Assembly (NCBI GenBank): GCA_958496175.1
Contig: OY292274.1
Coordinates: 66,226,630 to 66,290,629 of the forward strand
Direction of reading: 5' to 3'
DNA: 64,000 bases
Source: Sisyra terminalis
Lineage: Eukaryota > Arthropoda > Insecta > Neuroptera > Sisyridae
Under the pieces are notes generated by a model. The model was given only the letters and a program-made list of their open reading frames with translations, was not told the DNA's origin and did not search any database. A program made the translations under genes and the position numbers. Positions 22,741 to 34,600 of this stretch are shown in pieces. Every line of letters begins with the position of its first letter. Position 1 is the first letter of the stretch.

Positions 22741-24880
22741 AACAAAACAAATTTGTATTTAAATAGTATTAGCTCGCACAATAGGTAAATTTTAAAAATC
22801 GAAAAAACTATTAACGATATCGAAAAGTTGAGTTTTTTTTATAAATATGCTTTGATGGTAACGGAATGCATCTATGGTGCGAATTTCCTCGGAAAATACG
22901 ACGAAAAAAAATGTCATATTTTCGACGTACATTTGGTCGACGAAATGAAATTTCTGAAACGTTGAAAAAAAAGTTTTTCCCCTTAAGGTTTTCCGGGACC
23001 AAATTCACACCATCGATAGAGTAATTCAAGCGCTATCGAATGAGCCTACTATCGTTAACCTACGATCGATAGTTTTCGCTAAAAACGGCGTTAAAGTTGA
23101 AAAAAGTGCAAGAAAGTGTCATTTTTGGCCGATTTTAGGGATTCTTCAGAATTTCGGCCAAAAAATTTTCCCAAAAAAAAACGAAAAAAATTGACTTTAC
23201 GATATGTTTTTTAGGCCTCCCGTGACGTAACTAAGCCGTTCGCAAAACCCTAATTCCCGAAAATCGAAAATTCGATAATTTTTCGAATTTTTTCGGGAAT
23301 GACGTCATTGGATGGCGACATATGTGTGACGTCATATATATGAAATTGAGTGACGTCACAAATCCAATGAGCAAAAATAAAATGAAAAATATATTGCATC
23401 ATCGATCGATCGATCATTTCCAACCCCGAAAGGTTGGAACTGTTCGATCGAATATTTCGATGATGCAATGCCTGGAAACAATTATTAATGTTAATTAGTG
23501 ACAGGATAAGCTGTAAGGAATAGAAATTAATTATTATATTAAAGAAAAAACACTTACCCCCCTCGGGTTCCGAACCAGCAATCCTCAGCTCCGGTGGTGG
23601 CGGCGACCTTAGCGATGCGGCTATCATATGATATATGTAAATGACGTTAAAACTCATATTTAAACAATTCTTATGAGATTTGAGGAAAAATTAAAAATTT
23701 TTTCGATCGAAATAATTAAAATTTCCCAACCATATTCCAACCATAGCTACACCATGACATCGAAAACTTAAGATATTTTTCGATATTGACTTTATTCGTA
23801 TTATTCGATAATTTATCGAAAAACAAAGCACCTACATTACATACTGTATTATTGTTATAATACCCATTATACCTACCTATATTATTAAACCTTTTATTAT
23901 ACTTACCTTATTACTTATTAATTTAACTCTTATGTGTATTCTAACTGAAAAAAAATCCCTGAAAAATAAAATTCAAGAGGATGGGTGCGAGAAATCGAAT
24001 TGAAACAATGTATTCTATTAAAATAAATTTATTGATATTTAATATCAATTAAATAATATATACAATATTACAATACCAGTTTTGTGCATATTTACAATTG
24101 TTTGTGTAAACTATGTAAAAGTATCAATTGTTATAATCTTATGGAAATTATTATTAAGTTAATAAAAAGTTTTTGAATTGTCTGATATATTGATTATTTA
24201 TCACTTGAACCACTTTATCACTTCACTTCACTTCACTGATTTATTGAAACAAAATTTAAATCACTAATTATTGTATTAAATCCATTCTTCGTATTCTTCT
24301 CGGAAGATACCAATTGTGGAAATGATATCTTTGATGAATTTAATGGAAGATTCTGGAACGATCCGCTTCTATTCCTCAAACGTCCATTTGGAAATGAAGA
24401 ACAATTCAAATCCAATGAATAATTCTCAAATGTTTTTGGTCAGCTTTCCCTGTAGATAGTGAAAAATTCAATTAGAACAATGCTTAGAAATTTCAACAAC
24501 AATAGCACTTACTAAACATTAAACATCTACCAAAAGGATGATACTGTCTTCAACCCCAACAAAACTGCCCTTGTCCTTAATTTTCAGATAAGTTGAATCT
24601 GTAAGATTACATTAATTTAAATTAATAACACAAGTCATAAGTCCAACTTACATCAAGTTGGAAATTAGAGGGTAATGCTGCAGCATATTTACATTCATGA
24701 ACAATTGGTTGCCTAACTTCGACAATTTGTAAAAAACGGAAAATTCCATTGGAGATATTTCCCAATAAGGGTAACATTTAAAGAGAATTTATAAAATTAC
24801 GCCCATACGAGGATTGTAAAATGATTTTTTTTGTCATGGATGCAAATAGACACTAGCAATAATATTTCAAAATTAAATCG
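22741..24880 (-). repeat. Right inner arm of the giant inverted repeat
   Basis: It mirrors the left arm with one module instead of two. Sequence inside about 23160 matches left module B (GCAAGAAAGTGTCATTTTTG). Sequence outside about 23190 matches left module A (AGGCCTCCCGTGACG, CGTTCGCAAAACCC). It carries the tRNA-like boxes at 23566-23623, the hairpin at 23393-23468, TGACGTCA at 23300, 23327 and 23351, and the identical 60-aa frame at 24233-24415. Confidence 0.8.
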
Positions 24881-27420
24881 TTTTTAGTCAAAAAAAAACC
24901 GTGGGTTAACCATCGTTGATTTTTCACGAAAATGGTCAAAATCCAAAAAATTTTTTTTAAGGATGCCAATCGAAAGTATACGTCCATCTGTGCATTCCGT
25001 GCAAATTTTTCCAAAAACAAAGCTCTTTTAAGGGATGAAATCGACGATCAAAGTGCCAGAAGAACTCATCAACCCATCTTATCTTTAACCCCTTGTAACA
25101 TCGTTATATAAGGGATGATTTTCGAACCAAGGGCAGTTTCGTGTTCGTAACATTGTTCTAAACGATAATATCATAATCTTTTTCGAATTCGAAACATAAA
25201 ATTTTTCAGTCAAAAAAAACCGTGGGTTAACCATCGTTGATTTTTCACGAAAATGGTCAAAATCCAAAAAATTTTTTTAAGGATGCCAATCGAAAGTATA
25301 CGTCCATCTGTGCATTCCGTGCAAATTTTTCCAAAGACAAAGGTCTGTTAAGGGATGAAATCGACGATCAAAGTGCCAGAATAACTCATCAACCCCTCTA
25401 ATCTTTAACCACTTGTAACATCGTTATATAAGGGATGATTTTCTAACCAAGGGCAGTTTCGTATTCGTAACAATGTTCTAAACGATAATATCATAATCTT
25501 TTTCGAATTCGAAACATAAAATTTTACAGTCAAAAAAAACCGTGGGTTAACCATCGTTGATTTTTCACGAAAATGGTCAAAATTCAAAATAATTTTTTAA
25601 GGATGCCAATCGAAAGTATACGTCCATCTGTGCATTCTGTGCAAATTTTTCCAAAAACAAAGCTTTTTTAAGGGATCAAATCGACGATCAAAGTGCCAGA
25701 AGAACTCATCAACCCATCTTATCTTTAACCCCTTGTAACATCGTTATATAAGGGATGATTTTCGAACCAAGGGCAGTTACGTGTTCGTAACAATGTTCTA
25801 AACGATAATATCATAATCATTTTCGAATTCGAAACATAAAATTTTACAGTCATAAAAAACCGTGGGTTAACCATCGTTGATTTTTCACGAAAAAGGTCAA
25901 AATTCAAAAAATTTTTTAAGGATGCCAATCGAAAGTATACGTCCATCTGTGCATTCTGTGCAAATTTTTCCAAAAACAAAGCTCTTTTAAGGGATGAAAT
26001 CGACGATCAAAGTGCCAGAAGAACTCATCAACCCATCTTATCTTTAACCCCTTGTAACATCGTTATATAAGGGATGATTTTCGAACCAAGGGCAGTTTCG
26101 TGTTCGTAACAATGTTCTAAACGATAATATCATAATCTTTTTCGAATTCGAAACATAAAATTTTTCAGTCAAAAAAAACCGTGGGTTAACCATCGTTGAT
26201 TTTTCACGAAAATGGTCAAAATTCAAAAATTTTTTTTAAGGATGCCAATCGAAAGTATACGTCCATCTGTGCATTCTGTGCAAATTTTTCCAAAAACAAA
26301 GCTCTGTTAAGGGATGAAATCGACGATCAAAGTGCCAGAAGAACTCATCAACCCATCTTATCTTTAACCCCTTGTAACATCGTTATATAAGGGATGATTT
26401 TCGAACCAAGGGCAGTTTCGTGTTCGTAACAATGTTCTAAACGATAATATCATAATCTTTTTCGAATTCGAAACATAAAATTTTACAGTCATAAAAAACC
26501 GTGGGTTAACCATCGTTGATTTTTCACGAAAATGGTCAAAATCCAAAAAATTTTTTTAAGGATGCCAATCGAAAGTATACGTCCATCTGTGCATTCCGTG
26601 CAAATTTTTCCAAAAACAAAGCTCTTTTAAGGGATGAAATCGACGATCAAAGTGCCAGAAGAACTCATCAACCCATCTTATCTTTAACCCCTTGTAACAT
26701 CGTTATATAAGGGATGATTTTCGAACCAAGGGCAGTTTCGTGTTCGTAACAATGTTCTAAACGATAATATCATAATCTTTTTCGATTTCGAAACATAACA
26801 TTTTTCAGTCAAAAAAAACCGTGGGTTAACCATCGTTGATTTTTCACGAAAATAGTCAAAATTCAAAAATTTTTTTTAAGGATGCCAATCGAAAGTATAC
26901 GTCCATCTGTGCATTCTGTGCAAATTTTTCCAAAAACAAAGCTCTGTTAAGGGATGAAATCGACGATCAAAGTGCCAGAAGAACTCATCAACCCATCTTA
27001 TCTTTAACCCCTTGTAACATCGTTATATAAGGGATGATTTTCGAACCAAGGGCAGTTTCGTGTTCGTAACAATGTTCTAAACGATAATATCATAATCTTT
27101 TTCGAATTCGAAACATAAAATTTTACAGTCATAAAAAACCGTGGGTTAACCATCGTTGATTTTTCACGAAAATGGTCAAAATCCAAAAAATTTTTTTAAG
27201 GATGCCAATCGAAAGTATACGTCCATCTGTGCATTCCGTGCAAATTTTTCCAAAAACAAAGCTCTTTTAAGGGATGAAATCGACGATCAAAGTGCCAGAA
27301 GAACTCATCAACCCCTCTAATCTTTAACCACTTGTAACATTGTCTTTTAAGGGATGATTTTCGAACCAAGGGCAGTTTCGTGTTCGAAAGAATATATTAA
27401 ACGATAATATAATAGTCTTA
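24881..27420 (-). repeat. Right array of 320-bp tandem units (about 8 copies)
   Basis: Units repeat every 319-320 bp with the minus-strand frame starts at 25267, 25587, about 25907, 26226, 26546, 26866 and 27186. All units belong to the subtype that is the minority in the left array. From 25907 outward FFLTEK and FFMTVK-type variants alternate, a 640-bp dimeric period. The array decays after 27350 into unique sequence. Confidence 0.92.
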
Positions 27421-27697
27421 ACAGAAAATAAAAAAATGTTTTTTTTTTTGAAGTACTCAAAAAATCGCTGGCGATTAAAGTCTGAAAATTTGGGCTTAAT
27501 TTTTTTTATTTAGTATCAAAGCCATTCCCCTGATTTTGAATTGGAAAAGCCGCGAGGGTAGTTTTATCAAACAAATCGGCCTATACCCTCTTTTTTAATT
27601 TAAACTCTAGCTTGACTTTTGCATTTTTATTTTACATATTTGATTCTTATACGAATATAAATTGGTTATTGATTTAACACTGATATACACAGCACAA
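27421..27697 (-). other. 3' flank of the polycystin-1-like gene
   Basis: AT-rich sequence between the end of the giant inverted repeat and the stop codon of the polycystin-1-like gene, presumably including its 3' UTR. I see no other feature. Confidence 0.4.
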
Positions 27698-28645
27698 TTA
27701 AGAAATTTCTTTTTCAGCCATAGATATTTTTTCAATCAATGAAGCCAGTTCACTTTCAGTGATTTCACTCTCATAATCTTTCTGTTGTTTTTTCAAATTT
27801 TTCAAGTCATCAGCTATTTCAATTTTCCTTATCTTTCGCAACAAAATCGCATTGTTGGTGGCGTTTTCTATTTCCGTATACATTTTCTCGTTTCTAATGC
27901 AGAAAATGTGCTCTTTTATAAAATGTAAAATTGTATAATTGATTAATGATTGGTCTTGTTGCGCTCCCATTTGCGTGACACAACTGACAATGATTGCCAT
28001 TGTCATAAATATGAATACCACACGTATAATCGCTATAATAATCCATAGCACTTCCGTGTTGGGAATATCTCTAAGGCGATTTTCGAAGCTTAGAATTAAT
28101 ACGTTTATGGTGAGATAGCACTCGCTCCAACTGTGGCACAATCTTGCCTTCGAACTTATTATCATATATGTGCAAAATGATAGGACCATTGTCGTCAAAA
28201 TAAATGCAACAATCAGCCAAAACGACATGGAAATCACCAATTTTACGGCATTCATGTACGCCTGCGGTACAAAATTAATTATAGTACTAAATCGCAAAAA
28301 TGTAAAGAAGCACAAGAACGCCATCGACGTTCTTAACTGATCTTCAATTTGCAGAAAGATATCGAAATTCGTGTAATAGTTCCTGTGCTCCCAGACCAAA
28401 ACTTTTTCCAAGTAGTCCACATAAGAAAATTTCATGCAATAAATTATCACTGCCGCAATACCACTGATGACCAAACATAAGTCTATATATGTCGTAATGG
28501 AAGTGAGACACTTCATCGTATCAACCACTACTCGTTGAATAAATCGTAAAGATATTATAACCAAACCAATGACAAATATCACACCATATATCCGCATTAA
28601 TTGAATTTCCTCATCTTTTTCGTACATAAATCGTACACTCTTTAT
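27698..28645 (-). CDS. polycystin-1-like terminal exon y: TM7-TM11 and C-terminal tail
   Basis: Acceptor 'tttttatttcag'; 315 codons and stop. Five helices in order: IYGVIFVIGLVIISLRFI, YIDLCLVISGIAAVIIYC, AFLCFFTFLRFSTIINF (S4-like FFTFLRF motif), LVISMSFWLIVAFILTTMV, pore region CHSWSECYLTINVLILSF, and WIIIAIIRVVFIFMTMAIIV. The tail (DDLKNLKKQQKDYESEITES and on) is charged with heptad-like spacing and may form a coiled coil for partner binding, as in polycystin tails. The pore lacks a clear selectivity filter. Confidence 0.95.
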   Translation of the reverse strand: MKSVRFMYEKDEEIQLMRIYGVIFVIGLVIISLRFIQRVVVDTMKCLTSITTYIDLCLVISGIAAVIIYCMKFSYVDYLEKVLVWEHRNYYTNFDIFLQIEDQLRTSMAFLCFFTFLRFSTIINFVPQAYMNAVKLVISMSFWLIVAFILTTMVLSFCTYMIISSKARLCHSWSECYLTINVLILSFENRLRDIPNTEVLWIIIAIIRVVFIFMTMAIIVSCVTQMGAQQDQSLINYTILHFIKEHIFCIRNEKMYTEIENATNNAILLRKIRKIEIADDLKNLKKQQKDYESEITESELASLIEKISMAEKEIS

Positions 28646-31600
28646 CTGAAATAAAAAAAGTTATTAAAAATAAATATAGGTAGAGGAATTCAAGATTTCG
28701 ACTAATTCTAAATAGTTGAGTGCTTTTTTTAGGTACCTATAGGTTTAGTATACCCTATTAGGATGTTTTTTTTTTTGGGACTATTTTTATTTTTTTTGCT
28801 CCCATGCCGAAATTTTGTTGGAAATACATCAAAAAAAATTCCCTGAAAGTTTGAGCTCTTAATATTAATATTAAGTACTTGCTCACAGCGTGTGAATATT
28901 TTCCATTTAAAATTCACGCAAACTTTGATTTTTTTTTTTAAACTTTTATAGTTCAGCGACATTTTATGGTATCGCCTCGCTCAAAGTTGGGATTTTTTTA
29001 CAATTGTATGCTCTACAAAAGTGCCTATTTTTAATAAGGAATAAAAAATCAATATTTTCTTAAATTTTACTCAATAATCCGTACAAATTTTATAGTAAGA
29101 GAAATTCAAGGCTCAATATCTCGAGAAATATCGATCTTAGCAAATTGGTTTTTTGGAACTTTTTTGTAGGAAATTAAATTTCCTATAAATTTGACTTTAC
29201 ATTTTTTCTGTAGGTCTTGTAATTCATGAGTTACTGAGAGAAAAACGAGAAATCTATGAAAAATCTAAGTTTAGTGACCCGTACTACCTCGCCCTTGTAA
29301 ATTACGATTTTGCCGCAATAGGCACTTTTGTAGAGCATACAGTTGTAAAAAAATCGCGACTTTGAGCGAGGCGATACCGTAAAATGCCGCTGAGCTATAA
29401 AAATTTAAAAAAAAAAATCCAAAATATTTAACCATTCACAATCTTCACAACCTCTATTCCCAAGGAAAAAAAGTTATAGTAATTTGTAGTGTATAAAAAG
29501 GTTTTTCATGGTGAATAATTGTGAAAAATTTCAAAAATTGTTTATTTCAAAAATTGATATTTTTCTCAGGTCCTAAGTTAATTGGATTAAACTGAAAATT
29601 CTATGAATTATTATATTTTTAACAAAAAAAATATTTTTTTTATTTTAAGTAAATAACTTAGAACCTGTGAACTTTTATAGAGATAAGTTATAGGAAAAAA
29701 AAAGTGCTGGACAAAAAATGTCCTATAAAATTTTCTCATAAAATTGATGGTTGCGTCAAAAAATTGAAAAAAATATTAAAATTTCGCTTTAGTTCAACTT
29801 TGACCTCGAATAACTTTTGAAGGAATAAATATATCAAAAACTTGGACGGAGACCTTTTTTGTAGATCGTTCAATTTTCTACAAGAATATACCTTGTTCAT
29901 TCCGAAATATTGTCACAAACGTGAGCTATAAAATTCCAAAGTGCAAGAGAATATTGTTCCCATGTTATTTCAATGGAAAATCGAAATTTGCGATGCGGCA
30001 CCTCTAAAAAATAATATTAAGAGCTTAAACTTTCACAGGATTTTTTTTGTCATTCCCAACAATATTTGCGATATAATTAAGAAAAAAAAAATTTTTTTTG
30101 AATCAATCATATATATATGTATGTATATGAATAAATAGTCAATTGGAATATAAATATATTGAATATAGTCCTTGAGTTCACATTAATTCGTTCTATACTG
30201 TATAGTTAATAAATTAAATATAAATATATTAAGAAACTAAATTTACCAAATTTTATATAATTTACTAATGTGTTTACCTCATAGCTTCTCACTATTACAT
30301 TGGTGGGGGCAACTTCTATAATCAACTTAATCCCAGTCAAATAATTAGCATATGGATTGAAACATGCAAAATCCACCACCAACGATTCAGTATGTTTACC
30401 AAGCCACTCATGTGTATGCAAAAACGCGATGACTTTTTCATTGGCCAATTTATGTCTATGTAAATATGCTATATAGCCTCCATCGGATATCTCATCAAAA
30501 TACCCTGGAAAATTACAAACAATTAATCAAAGAACATAAATACGTAAGTGATAAGTACAGGGAACAATACACAATAAAATTCTATGTGAGGGAATAGACT
30601 ATATGCACATTTTTTTCCTAATCGAGAAAGGTCATTATCAATTTAAATTGGTCATTATCAATTTTAAAGGAAAAATTAATTTTTAATAATGAAAAACTTG
30701 TATTTTGGCAGATAAAAAGTTTTAAAATTTATACGTCCTAAAACGATGAGTGCACCAATAGGTCTTCTGTGACGTCACAGTACGCATCAACATGCCTATT
30801 GAAACCAATATGTAAACAGATCATTGAATGGTTACCATAGAAACCGGAATAGTTAACCACAATTATTCACCATGAAAAACCTTTATATACACTACAAATT
30901 ACTATAATGTTTTTTCCTTGAAGATTGTGAATGGTTAAATCATTAACATAATATTTGAACGATTTAAATCAGTGATTCCCAAAGTGGTCTATATCGACCC
31001 CTAGGGGTCTATGACAACCTGCAAGGGTTCTACGTCAGCGAAAAAAAATTTGGGGGTCCATGAAATGAAAATGGGGGTCCACGATAGTGGATCTCAACAC
31101 ATACACTGATAGTACCTATTTATTTACATCATACTATCTTATAATATCAAGACATTGATTTTGAAAATTTTATTTTGAGTAGTTTTAATTTAAATTCAAT
31201 TAATAAATGTTTAAATTAACATGTGTTTTTACTTTAAGTTTTTAACACTAAACTTCACTACAGTTAGAAATTTACAGGAAATCAATATGAGGTAAGTAGG
31301 GGGTCTACCCAACACGGAAAAACATGGCAAGGGGTCTACGACACAAAAAAGTTTGGGGAACTCTGATTTAAACAACCATTCCCTTAGTGTTTAAAAACAA
31401 AAAACCTTTGTTGTCAAAAAAAAAAACGTTTATGAGATTTTGAAGTTTCTGTACTGTGACGTCATTTTAAAGCCGCGCCAATATTGATAAATGAATTTAA
31501 CGCTTTTTTTTGTTGGTATTTTTAAAAAAATATTTCTTAGGCTTCATCAAATAAAGTTAAAAATTAACAGCTACATTATGTTTTGATATTAGTTTCGAAC

Positions 31601-34600
31601 ATTTTAGATCATGTGCATTTAGACTATTGTTCAGGTTGTACTAACCTTTAACTAATACATTGCTTTTATCGGCCTCCACATAACGGTAAGCGATTTTTTG
31701 CCGTGGACGATATTTTTGGGCTAGTTCATTAGTCCATGGAGGAAAGTACGATTCAGTATCATATTTACGATAGCTATAATCACCAATACAATCTCGATCA
31801 TCATCAAAAAAAAATTGAGACTTTAGACAGTGCTTTGTTGTGTCGGTCGTCCATTTGCGTTGCCGAATCCGAGCAAAGCTAAGCAGTTGGAAATTGGGAA
31901 CAATAAACCAAGCAGTATACTGCCAATGAATTCCATAGGTAAATGTCGTTGTTAAGTACGAGTGGAAACTGCATAAAAAAAAACACAATTCACAAATATG
32001 ATTAATATAAAATGAAACAAAACTTTTTTCGAGTATAGAGATGTTAACATAGAATGGACAAAACATTTGCGTTTCGCAAAACTAAGCTCATTATTATGGA
32101 TTAAAGGCGAAAATCGAGGTGCTTATCATTTCTATGTTTAATATCTCTATTATTCTTAAAACTTTTACATTTCACTTTTATAAGTAAACCAAGAACGAAG
32201 AATATCTGGCGATACAAGCTAATAACGTTTTTTAAGTTCCAATCTAACAAACTTCCATAATGGTCAAAAGTTATGGATTACCCGTTTCACTATTACCCTA
32301 TTGTAATGTACAAAACTACCGCGAAATTAAAATTTGTTCAATTGCACGAAACCCAGTTCCTTCATATTCAAGTATAACCATTGTGTATCTATGCACTTAT
32401 TATTAAAATATCTGAATTTCAAATATATAATTAAACCATTTTCTTTTAAGTTGCCGAATTTTTCGCTACATGATATTCGCTCACCAATGTATTTATTTGT
32501 GTACACGTATTTTGGATTTTCAGGTTTACAATATGTGAAAACCAAAAAACTTAATGCTCACTTATAAACTTAATTTAAATATTTTCAGATATATCTATCA
32601 GAGTTTACATTTTTAAGCAGACCCAAAGTTTTTGGTTCTTATATTAAACCAACTTTGTGTTATAATAAAGGGTAATTATGTTTCGTTTATAATGATACTG
32701 TGACTATGAAATTTGAAATTTAGATTATTTATTACACGTTATGCCGTAAAATTTTGCCACCATTTTTCACTCTTTTAGAGGAAGAATTATAAAAAAAAAC
32801 CCTTTATTATTATATATCTGCATCGTATAAAAAAAGCATTTTCCAAATTTCATCGACACAAATATGCATTTATATTGGCAAATCAAATGTAAAATGAAAA
32901 AATTATGACCTTTATTTTGATTATTTTGATGAAAAGTTAGTTTGGATGTTTGTATATTTTAATTGATAATGAAATATATGACAAAAAATTGCCCCCTTAA
33001 TGCTTTTCATCAGAATATATAATTGCTCCGAGTGACAACCATTGGTTCATAAAAATTAGATTTTAAAAAGTTTAATTGTTGAAAAACAATCAAAAATTAA
33101 AAACCGTCTCTTTGGTATTTGGTATAAGTACCTTCTACATAAACTTTCATAATACTTAAGTGAAATGACGTTATTTAAAATGCTGTTATTAAAATGATAT
33201 AACAAAAACTGAAACTTATTAGTAATTAAGTAATTATTTATTAATTACACTTATTAAATTCAAAATTTCGATTTTTGATTAACTCTACAATATTTTCTCA
33301 TACAAACTTAGTCACCCCCTTTTACTCTTTTAGGATGGGAATTTTCAAAAAAAAAAAATATCAGATAAACTTATTGAGCAACTCTAAGGGTCTATTTACA
33401 AAAATTTCGTAAAAAAAAAGTTTATTGTAACATTCGAACCCACGTCTTTTCAATTAGGAGCATCAGCATGTCAGATACTAAGCCATTACGCTATTAACAT
33501 CAACTATGTGTTTTGTATATATATAAACGTTTATATTTCAAAGAGGCAATTTTTTAGACTTCATACTGAATTTACTGTGCTTTTTATCAGTTCAACTAAA
33601 AAATTTTTAGAAATTATTTTCTAACTTTTAATTACCTTTCCAATGATATATAACTCGCCTGTCTAAAGTATTTTTTTTTTTCATCCCTAGAGAGTACCTT
33701 CCCTTAATATTTTTAAGGAATGATAAGTAGCCTAACATGTGTAGGAAATTGCGTTGCATCTTAATATAACATTTCATTAAATTTGGTGGTTCCGTTCTTT
33801 AGTTAAATCGAGACACACAGACAGACATACAAAAATTTTAAAAATGTTAAATTTGGAATGAGGACTTCTAGAAACAAATATTTATCCTAAAATTGGGTTC
33901 AAAATCGAAATGTACAGACAGACGTAAGAATTTTATATATTTTTTATAGATGTGGAGGAAGTTTGGACTAAGATTTCTGTAAATCTCAAAACTTCTGTTA
34001 GCCGATTGCTAAAACAAAATTTATGTCTAGTCAAAGCTAATTTTGTATAATGATAACTAGTGGCCGATTATCGGAAGTTCTGGGATTTACCGACATGTTA
34101 GCCCAAACTTTGTGCACATTTTTAACGTAGCATTGAATTTCGATAGAAGTCTCTCTTCTCCGATGTATCCTTGGATTTTTATGTAAAGTGACTAAAGTAA
34201 TTTAAGTTAGTACTCCCAATATACCCCCGACGACACCATATTTTGACACATTCGCCATCATCTATTGAAAAATTGAAATTCCTTCTTTTATATTATATAA
34301 AACAGTGGTTTGGGCCAAGAAATTTATAGAAGAAGCCTAAATATATTAGTATAGATATAAAGTTCTTACGTCTTAAGTATACTATTTATGTCTTTGTCCT
34401 TTTTTGTTACATGCATATCAGTTTTTCTATGTTTTATTTTTCTATCAACTAGAATTTTTTAAATGTTCAAGATCATTAAAGGCCTTGAAATTATTAACAT
34501 TTTATATAATTATTTTATTTTGACAGAACTGCGTTTCTTTTTATGGGAGCGAAAGGGTTAAATTTAAGTTTCTTATTTATTTTTTTGTTGTTTATTCAAA

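Larger units (their letters stand above)
15486..27420. mobile_element. Giant inverted repeat / Foldback-like element, about 12 kb
   Basis: The right part is the reverse complement of the left. Paired landmarks are the 60-aa ORF at 19337-19519 (+) and 24233-24415 (-) and ATGATAGCCGCATCG at 20125 (+) and 23627 (-), both with coordinate sum 43752. Outer arms are 320-bp tandem arrays, as in Foldback/Galileo-type elements whose long terminal repeats contain tandem subunits. The centre lies near 22520. No transposase or other long ORF is seen, so it is nonautonomous if mobile. No target-site duplication could be identified, and the two arrays stop at different phases of the 320-bp unit. Confidence 0.75.

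Noticed and set aside
27004..27186. 60-aa minus-strand ORFs of the right array as genes
   Set aside because: Same repeat unit as the left array read from the other strand.
15486..27420. CRISPR array or bacterial insertion
   Set aside because: Repeat units are 320 bp with no unique spacers, and the flanking genes have spliceosomal introns.
33426..33510. tRNA gene
   Set aside because: A and B boxes are recognisable, but there is no complete cloverleaf and the segment belongs to a Helitron family.
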